A DNA stretch of 29,712 bases, from assembly GCA_964619055.1 (NCBI GenBank), contig CAZUDB010000046.1, positions 1-29,712 of the forward strand, given 5' to 3'. Position 1 is the first letter of the stretch. Each line of letters starts with the position of its first letter. Shown here piece by piece: positions 24,621 to 29,712 of this stretch. The notes under the pieces are model-generated. The model did no database searches, was not told the DNA's origin, and worked only from the letters and a program-made list of their open reading frames with translations. This stretch comes from CAYVUM01 sp964619055 (lineage in GTDB: Bacteria > Pseudomonadota > Alphaproteobacteria > Rhodospirillales > Defluviicoccaceae). A program made the translations under genes and the position numbers.

Positions 24621-24860
24621 CGGGCCACGACTCCGCGGTGGTGAACTGGGTCCCCACAGCTGGCGTTCACAATAGTCCTTCGACGCGGTCTTCATGCACT
24701 CTGCCATCCGTTGTTCCTGAGTCAGCCTGGTGTCGCTCGCAGGCCGTGGGGCTTCAGAACTGGTGTCCGGGCTGGTCGAACTCGATTGCGGCGCACACGC
24801 CGCTAGCGCTGCCGTCAGACTCATAAGGGCCGCAACAACAAAGCCTGGTCTTAGCGTCAT
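24609..24860 (-). CDS. Small predicted lipoprotein
   Basis: An 83-residue protein with a lipoprotein signal peptide (MTLRPGFVVAALMSLTAALA) and lipobox LAAC, with the lipidated cysteine at 22. The mature part has a Ser/Thr/Pro-rich linker, then a short segment with two cysteines (MAECMKTASKDYCERQLWG) that could form a disulfide, and an arginine-rich end. ATG 24860 is chosen because it places the signal peptide correctly; GGGAG is close to it (about four bases). Frames from 24911 would bury the signal. It lies on the same strand downstream of the S49 peptidase gene. Function unknown. Confidence 0.75.
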   Translation of the reverse strand: MTLRPGFVVAALMSLTAALAACAPQSSSTSPDTSSEAPRPASDTRLTQEQRMAECMKTASKDYCERQLWGPSSPPRSRGPRRR

Positions 24861-24919
24861 CTTCTCCCGGCGCTTTTTCTGGTTTGGCCTCACTGGAGCG
24901 CTATAGCGCACTCAATGCG

Positions 24920-25789
24920 CTACAAGCCATAGCGGTTCCACATTAGCCGCTCTTCAATCGCGGCGATTAGGCCGTCGGCAACACCAACCATCTGGGCACT
25001 CTCCGCCCCCCAACGCAAATCAGTGGTCGCCAAACGCCGTCGCCACCAGGGCATCCGGTCCCCCACCAACCGAAAGCGCACGTCTTCTCCGAAGCGGTCC
25101 TTGAGGACCGATTTTAGGTCTCCCAAGCCATCGATCAGGCCAAGGTCCAGCGCTTGCCGACCACTCCACCAGCGCCCGGAGAACAGCTCCATTTCGTCGC
25201 CCTGCAGCCGGTCGCCGCGACGCTCTCGAATCGCGGCTCGAAAGGTCTCGTGAATGTCCGCCAAGAACGTATCCAGGTGGGCCACGTCCTCGTCCCGCTG
25301 CGGCGCGAACGGATCCAGCGCGTCCTTATGGGTCCCGGCGGTGCGCACCCGGCGTTCGATCCCAAGCCGCTCCAGCACGGCAGGAAACCCAAAACCGCCG
25401 GAAATGACACCGATCGACCCAACCACCGATGACGGGTCAGCATAGATTTCGTCCGCCGCCGCCGCCAACCAATAGCCGCCTGAAGCTGCCACATCCTCGG
25501 CGAACGCGATCACGGGCACCTCGTGCTCTCCCGCCAAGGCGCGAATCCGCGTTGCGATCAAGGAGGATTGCACCGGGGACCCGCCTGGCGAGTTGACAGC
25601 GAGTGCGACCGCAGCCAGGTGTTTTTGCCGAAACGCCCGCTCCAGGCTCGGCGCCACAGCGGCCAGCGACAGGCCGCGGCGAAGTGTCCCACCCACACCG
25701 ATGACGCCGTTCAGCCGCACGACGGCGACAGTCGGCGCCCTCGACCGCCAGCGGCTTACATTCCACCACGCCTTCTTGCTCTTGCTCAT
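24920..25789 (-). CDS. S49 family signal-peptide-peptidase-like protease
   Basis: A 289-residue serine protease of the short SppA/SohB type. NSPGGSP forms the oxyanion turn, VAASGGYWLAAAADEIYA carries the nucleophilic serine (about 103), and AGTHKDALDPF supplies the lysine base (about 155), giving the Ser-Lys dyad. I chose ATG 25789; an adjacent ATG and an upstream TTG (25855) that overlaps the methyltransferase stop are in frame. Unlike SppA, no clear N-terminal membrane helix is visible, so it may be cytosolic or peripheral. The order DUF2007-methyltransferase-S49 opposite a polyprenyl synthase is common in alphaproteobacteria. Its substrate is unknown. Confidence 0.88.
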   Translation of the reverse strand: MSKSKKAWWNVSRWRSRAPTVAVVRLNGVIGVGGTLRRGLSLAAVAPSLERAFRQKHLAAVALAVNSPGGSPVQSSLIATRIRALAGEHEVPVIAFAEDVAASGGYWLAAAADEIYADPSSVVGSIGVISGGFGFPAVLERLGIERRVRTAGTHKDALDPFAPQRDEDVAHLDTFLADIHETFRAAIRERRGDRLQGDEMELFSGRWWSGRQALDLGLIDGLGDLKSVLKDRFGEDVRFRLVGDRMPWWRRRLATTDLRWGAESAQMVGVADGLIAAIEERLMWNRYGL

Positions 25790-25851
25790 CATCGCTGTCG
25801 TGTTCCACCATTTTTGCAGTGGCGAACATGTCGGACCCGGTTCCGCCACCG

Positions 25852-26676
25852 TCAAGGTGCGGTCGCGGTCCGGCTGCCGGCGTCTTTGCCGCGGAGATCG
25901 ATGGCGCCCAGGTTACGCAGCACAGCCTCGGCCGCTTTCGTATAGCGCCCATCGCCCTGGTGCAGGATCAACCCAGACAGCAGGCGGAAGGGGGCGCGGC
26001 TGCCCTTCTGTCCCGCCACCAGCACTCGCTTGGCGGGCACGCCCGCGCGCGGCCACAGCGGAAACACCGCCACCCCGCCCAGCCGCGATGACAGCGCCAC
26101 GATCAGCTCGGGCAACCGGTCGCTGCGATGGATCAGGGTCACGGTCCCGCCGGGGCGCACCCGTGCCACGGCGCAGCACACCCAGTCGTCAACGCCTGCG
26201 TCGCCCTCCATGGCGGCGGCGGCCCGTCCGGGCTCCGGTGATACACGCTCCCGCGTGGCAACGCCGAATGGCGGATTGGCGAATACATGCTCGAACGTCG
26301 CGGACACAATCGCCTTCGGCGGAGCCAGAACGTCCCCGACCACGACCCGAAACGAGCCTTGCCGATCGGCCTCAGCCTCTAAACCGGCCCCTGTAAGCCC
26401 GTTGGCGCAGCCGTTGTGCGCGGCCAGTCCTGCGATGTTCGGGTCGCGCTCCAGACCGGTGATATCGAGCCCTCCGACACGTGCGGCGAGCGCCAAGCCC
26501 GCTGTGCCGACGCCGCAGCCCAGGTCGAGGACCGAGTCTCCTGGCTGTGCCGGGACGCATGCCGCCAACAGCACGGGGTCGATGGCTGCGCGAAAGCCGC
26601 TTGCCGGCTGCAGCAGCCGCACCCGGCCACCGAGAATGCGATCATCCGTGTAGGTTATCTCACTAGCGTCAGACAC
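25852..26676 (-). CDS. TrmN6-like methyltransferase with NPPF motif
   Basis: A 274-residue SAM-dependent methyltransferase of the YfiC/TrmN6 group, which in Escherichia coli methylates N6 of adenine 37 in tRNA1(Val). TDDRILGGRVRLLQPASGFRAAIDPVLLAA is the characteristic N-terminus. The SAM-binding DLGCGVGTAG is at 51-60, and the catalytic NPPFG at about 134-138 is typical of N-methylation of bases. Its start overlaps the end of the DUF2007 gene by eight bases, so translation is probably coupled. The exact tRNA target in this organism is inferred. Confidence 0.88.
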   Translation of the reverse strand: MSDASEITYTDDRILGGRVRLLQPASGFRAAIDPVLLAACVPAQPGDSVLDLGCGVGTAGLALAARVGGLDITGLERDPNIAGLAAHNGCANGLTGAGLEAEADRQGSFRVVVGDVLAPPKAIVSATFEHVFANPPFGVATRERVSPEPGRAAAAMEGDAGVDDWVCCAVARVRPGGTVTLIHRSDRLPELIVALSSRLGGVAVFPLWPRAGVPAKRVLVAGQKGSRAPFRLLSGLILHQGDGRYTKAAEAVLRNLGAIDLRGKDAGSRTATAP

Positions 26677-26905
26677 CGGTCGGAGGGTTGTCGTTGCCGA
26701 GGCGCTCCGCTTCGGCCAGAATCAGCCGCGCCCGCGCAATATCTGCCTCGGCGACGAAAAGTCGCTGAGTGATCTGCGCAAGCGCGCCGCCATACAGGGT
26801 GGACGTATGCTCGTCAAAGACAAACGTTCTTATTTGGGCCTCCTTCAGGCGGGTTCGCAGCCAAGCGAGACGAATGGGATCATTGGTCCTGGTCAATTCG
26901 ATCAT
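26669..26905 (-). CDS. DUF2007 family protein
   Basis: A 78-residue soluble protein of the DUF2007 (putative signal-transducing) family. MIELTRTNDPIRLAWLRTRL, FVFDEH and LFVAEADIARARLILAEAE are the usual pattern of a small ferredoxin-like fold. ATG 26905 follows GGGGGA about eight bases upstream; the longer frame to 26995 is not family-like. It overlaps the methyltransferase gene by eight bases and is the first gene of the minus-strand set. Its role is not known. Confidence 0.85.
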   Translation of the reverse strand: MIELTRTNDPIRLAWLRTRLKEAQIRTFVFDEHTSTLYGGALAQITQRLFVAEADIARARLILAEAERLGNDNPPTGV

Positions 26906-27080
26906 CGGTTTGTCCCCCGTGGGCGGCGTTTCATGCTTCGGCCACGGCGCACTAACGTGAACACAGGCTCCCGGCGTAGACTTGACCGACGCCACAACCG
27001 ATACCTATGCTCGGTCGCAGTCACCCGGTCGTCAAGAACTTGGGGTGAGGCGAGGGACAGGGCGCGAGGATTCGTTGGGC

Positions 27081-28106
27081 ATGCACGACGTGGCAGTGGC
27101 CGCAAAGGTGGATAACGCCGCCGGAAACAAGCCGTCGCTCGAGCCGCTGATGACCCTTGTCGGCGAAGATCTTCGCGCGACCAACGCGCTAATCCTGGAT
27201 CGCATGGCGAGCCCCGTGGCCCTGATCCCGCGGCTTGCCGGCCATGTGATCGCCGCCGGCGGCAAACGGCTCCGGCCAATGCTGACGCTCGCCGCGTCGC
27301 GGCTGTGCGACTACAACGGGGCACGCCACATCGCCCTGGCCACCTGCGTTGAGTTTATTCACACCGCGACTCTACTGCACGACGATGTAGTCGACGCCAG
27401 CGACCTGCGACGCGGGCTCGCCTCGGCAAATGCTGTGTTTGGCAACAAGGCCAGCGTCCTTGTAGGCGATTTTTTGTTCAGCCGTGCCTTCGAGTTGATG
27501 GTTGAGGATGGTTCAATCCGCGTTCTGGAGATTCTGTCCCGCGCCTCCTCGGTGATTGCCGAGGGGGAGGTGATGCAGCTTATGACCACGAGCAACACGG
27601 ACACGACCGAGCAAGATTATCTGGACGTGATCCGGGCCAAGACCGCGGCCCTGTTCGCCGCGGCGTGTGAGATCGGAGCTGTGGTCGCGGACCGGCCCGC
27701 CACCGAGGCCCAGGCGCTCCACGACTATGGCCTGAATTTCGGCATCGCCTTTCAGTTGGTGGACGATGTGCTGGACTATTCCGCCAAGCAGGCGGACCTC
27801 GGCAAGTCCGTGGGCGATGATTTTCGGGACGGCAAGATCACGCTGCCCATCGTCCTGGCCCATGCCCGTGGCAGCGAGGCGGATCGCGCCTTCTGGCGCC
27901 GCACGCTCGGCCAGATGGAGCAAACGGAGGCGGACCTGGAGCTTGCCATATCCCAGCTTCAGCACCATGGCGCCCTCACCGAAACCTTGGCGCGAGCACG
28001 CGCCTTTGCTGCCACGGCGGTGCAGGCCTTGGACACGTTTGCGGACAGCCACGAAAAGGCCGTGCTCACGGAACTGGTCGATTTTTGCGTTGAACGAGCC
28101 TATTAG
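27081..28106 (+). CDS. ispB: Polyprenyl diphosphate synthase
   Basis: A 341-residue all-trans polyprenyl diphosphate synthase that makes the octa- to decaprenyl side chain of ubiquinone; decaprenyl is usual in alphaproteobacteria. GGKRLRP (about 60-66) binds isopentenyl diphosphate. The first aspartate-rich motif is DDVVD in LLHDDVVDASDLRRG (101-105), and the second is DDVLD in QLVDDVLDYS (228-232). ATG 27081 with GAGGA about ten bases upstream gives the family-like start; an open extension to 26982 is less likely. It is divergent from DUF2007 across 175 bases. Chain length cannot be read from sequence alone, so the symbol follows the usual annotation. Confidence 0.92.
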   Translation: MHDVAVAAKVDNAAGNKPSLEPLMTLVGEDLRATNALILDRMASPVALIPRLAGHVIAAGGKRLRPMLTLAASRLCDYNGARHIALATCVEFIHTATLLHDDVVDASDLRRGLASANAVFGNKASVLVGDFLFSRAFELMVEDGSIRVLEILSRASSVIAEGEVMQLMTTSNTDTTEQDYLDVIRAKTAALFAAACEIGAVVADRPATEAQALHDYGLNFGIAFQLVDDVLDYSAKQADLGKSVGDDFRDGKITLPIVLAHARGSEADRAFWRRTLGQMEQTEADLELAISQLQHHGALTETLARARAFAATAVQALDTFADSHEKAVLTELVDFCVERAY

Positions 28107-28194
28107 CGTCGCCATCGTCGGTGACCCGCGGCGCATTGAGGCGTCGTCGCTACACGTACTCGCCCGACCCGACCCCAACTGAGGAGAAACATCC

Positions 28195-28749
28195 ATGGGA
28201 ATGCGCAACCGACTCGTCGGCGCGGCCGTTGGCGCCGTGCTCAGCGCCAGCATTGGAGGCGCGGGACATGCCGCCGATCCGGAGAACACCCTCTACATGG
28301 ATTTGAAGGATGGTCGGGTCACGATCGAGATGCGTCCCGATTTGGCGCCCACGCACGTGGAGCGGATCAAGACCCTCGTTCGTGAAGGATTCTATGATGG
28401 CGTCGTGTTCCACCGTGTCATCGACGGCTTTATGGCCCAAACCGGCGACCCCACGGGAACCGGCCGGGGCGGCTCGGGGCAGAAGCTAAACGCGGAATTC
28501 AGCGAAGCACCGTTTGTCCGCGGCACCGTCGGCATGGCCCGCTCCAACCTGCCGGACAGTGCCGATTCCCAGTTTTTCATCATGTTCGCACCGTCATCCC
28601 ACCTCAATGGTCAGTACACCGTTTGGGGGCGGGTTATCGATGGCATGGAGCATGTGGACGCCATCAAGAAAGGCGCGGCTTCGCAAAACGGCCAAGTCGA
28701 CGACCCGGACAAGATCATCAAGATGCAATTGGCCACCGACGCCGGCTAG
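28195..28749 (+). CDS. Exported cyclophilin-type peptidyl-prolyl isomerase
   Basis: A 184-residue periplasmic PpiA-like cyclophilin that catalyses cis-trans isomerisation at proline bonds. Residues 1-27 form a signal peptide ending GHAA. FYDGVVFHRVIDGFMAQTGD and DSQFFIMFAPSSHLNGQYTV are active-site and core motifs (the catalytic Arg in FHRV, Gln in AQTGDP). GAGGAG lies nine bases before ATG 28195, so the start is firm. It is 88 bases downstream of ispB and may share its transcript. A 6-bp hairpin with an AAA loop (28760-28774) follows the stop without a T-tract. Confidence 0.93.
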   Translation: MGMRNRLVGAAVGAVLSASIGGAGHAADPENTLYMDLKDGRVTIEMRPDLAPTHVERIKTLVREGFYDGVVFHRVIDGFMAQTGDPTGTGRGGSGQKLNAEFSEAPFVRGTVGMARSNLPDSADSQFFIMFAPSSHLNGQYTVWGRVIDGMEHVDAIKKGAASQNGQVDDPDKIIKMQLATDAG

Positions 28750-29122
28750 CGATGTGATCGAACCGAAACGGTTCTAAGCGGCACAAGCTTCGGCCACCGC
28801 GCGTGCGTGTTTATGGCATGCGCGTTGGCGAAAGCCGCAGGGGTCTCTGCCACCGATTGGCGGCGCCTCAAGGCGATCATCGCTGCCCGTGCCAGCGGGT
28901 ACGACGCGTCAGCGCTAAGGACCAGCATCGCACCCTATGCGGACACCCCCCGCCGCGAAGGTCCGAAGGCCGCTGGTAGCAGGGAGCAGCCATTGGGATG
29001 AATTCCGAGAACGTCGTCAATGCACGTCATTGCCAGCGTTCGCCGATTCCGCTCGCTCCCTGGAGATCATTCGGACGTATTGCAACGGTGTGGAGAAGGA
29101 CGAACTTCGCGACCACTTAGAC
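28750..29122. other. Intergenic region downstream of the cyclophilin gene
   Basis: This 373-base stretch holds the hairpin GAACCG-AAA-CGGTTC at 28760-28774 and nothing else I can assign. Short open frames on both strands (for example 28807-29001 on the plus strand) lack ribosome sites and recognisable similarity. It lies between convergent genes, so no promoter is needed here. Confidence 0.6.
28760..28774. terminator. Weak terminator-like hairpin after the cyclophilin gene
   Basis: GAACCG and CGGTTC pair over six bases around an AAA loop, 11 bases past the stop codon. The base run that follows is TAAGCGG, not a T-tract, so it is at best a weak or Rho-assisted terminator. Confidence 0.3.
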
Positions 29123-29712
29123 CTAGCCGGGATTGGAACCAGCGACTGACCAAGGTTCCGGAATGAGCTCATAGACAGTCGAATGAAGACGCTGCGTTTC
29201 GTGTCCGAAACGCACGATAACCAAATCATGCTCGGGTATCAGATAGAGCATCTGACCATTGTGCCCCATGAAATAGGAAAACTCTCCCGTCACGATCTCG
29301 CCGGCGCGGTCAAGAACGTCATGGCGAAGATGCCAGCCATACGCGCCTTCGCGGCGCTCAGCGGATGGCAAGTCCGGATCGAAAAGCCTTGACCAAAGGT
29401 CCGCCGGGAGGAATGGCCTGCCCGGCGTTCCGTTGTTCAAGAGGAAACGGCCGACCCGAAGCCAGTCGACGGGTCGCGCGTAAAGGCAGCAATAGGCAGA
29501 TACGTCATCGTCACGGGTGTAGGTACGCCAGTACGCATCCGCAGCCCCAGCGGGACGCCAGATGAGCGCGGACATAAGATTGGGCAATGACGTGCCGTAC
29601 GCCCGGGTAACGGTCTCGCCCAGCAGCGCGGTGTTGACGCTTTGATAGGCGAATTTGCGATAACGTATCGTATTTTTCGCACGATATGGAGTGGGTGGTG
29701 GCGCCCGTGTTT
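29123..29712 (-). CDS. Beta-lactamase-fold serine hydrolase, 5' part outside the window
   Basis: The C-terminal 196 or so residues of a class C beta-lactamase-related serine hydrolase (esterase, NylB-like amidase or DD-peptidase type). The frame is open to the right edge, so the SxxK motif is outside. YQSVNTALLGETV (near 29647-29620) is the Y-x-(S/N) region, AALIWRPAGAADAYW-like residues follow in the helical domain, and GHNGQMLYLIPEHDLVIVRFG carries the HxG third motif. The stop follows a normal C-terminal helix, so the 3' end is intact. Substrate cannot be inferred. The annotation of the N-terminus needs the adjoining sequence. Confidence 0.85.
   Translation of the reverse strand, partial: TRAPPPTPYRAKNTIRYRKFAYQSVNTALLGETVTRAYGTSLPNLMSALIWRPAGAADAYWRTYTRDDDVSAYCCLYARPVDWLRVGRFLLNNGTPGRPFLPADLWSRLFDPDLPSAERREGAYGWHLRHDVLDRAGEIVTGEFSYFMGHNGQMLYLIPEHDLVIVRFGHETQRLHSTVYELIPEPWSVAGSNPG

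Noticed and set aside
27513..28289. About 258-codon open frame on the minus strand
   Set aside because: It is antisense to ispB and the cyclophilin gene; translation lacks family features.
28807..29001. Short open frame on the plus strand after the cyclophilin gene
   Set aside because: No ribosome site and no similarity; the region is better left unassigned.
29105..29150. tRNA T-arm-like motif (GGTTCCAATCC, minus strand)
   Set aside because: The bases are the last codons of the beta-lactamase-fold gene and no acceptor or anticodon arms pair around them.

Overview
The window is GC-rich chromosomal DNA with the gene content and order of an alphaproteobacterium, probably a Rhodospirillales-like lineage. 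The main reasons are the glyQ-glyS-ppdK run on one strand, the arrangement of a polyprenyl synthase divergent from DUF2007, an NPPF methyltransferase and an S49 peptidase, and two exported proteins with VPLPA/PEP-CTERM-like C-terminal tails. The genus is not established. I see no rRNA, tRNA, CRISPR array, insertion sequence or prophage.

Left part (1-5413): the first codons of an unidentified minus-strand gene, a strong intrinsic terminator, then two large exported enzymes on the minus strand. One is an ExeM/NucH-like extracellular nuclease. The other is a UshA-like 5'-nucleotidase/metallophosphoesterase. Both end in a VPVP(S/A)-hydrophobic-RRR tail, which predicts exosortase-type sorting. The AT-rich leader upstream (4945-5413) holds two 11-bp-period direct repeats that resemble Pho boxes. 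Together these suggest a surface system that digests nucleic acids and releases phosphate.

Middle part (5414-16807): a PLP-dependent D-cysteine desulfhydrase/L-cysteate sulfo-lyase family enzyme, a patatin-like phospholipase, a UDP-glucuronate 4-epimerase-like SDR protein, and an unrecognised coiled-coil protein with tandem DRRSG repeats. Next comes a tightly packed minus-strand set, pyruvate kinase, AEC permease and RarD-type permease. It is followed by 3-methyladenine-DNA glycosylase I (tag), divergent guaA, a 62-residue small protein preceded by a perfect palindrome, and a secreted protein with an HEVTH zinc-peptidase motif. A symmetric bidirectional terminator closes this last gene and the convergent ppdK.

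Right part (16844-29712): ppdK, glyS and glyQ form one minus-strand operon. Pyruvate kinase and pyruvate phosphate dikinase are both present, so the window carries both arms of PEP-pyruvate interconversion. A small membrane protein with four cysteines follows, then a 737-base gap with a long C-rich-loop hairpin that may be a small RNA, and an unrecognised 283-residue protein behind an AT-rich leader. A small lipoprotein, S49 peptidase, methyltransferase and DUF2007 protein run on the minus strand. They face the polyprenyl diphosphate synthase (ubiquinone side chain) and an exported cyclophilin on the plus strand. The window ends inside a beta-lactamase-fold serine hydrolase.

The least ordinary material is the putative phosphate-scavenging pair with its leader, the structured region at about 23.2 kb, the orphan protein at 23.7-24.6 kb and the HEVTH protein. 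Most of the rest is conserved housekeeping. All calls come from reading the sequence; no database search was run.
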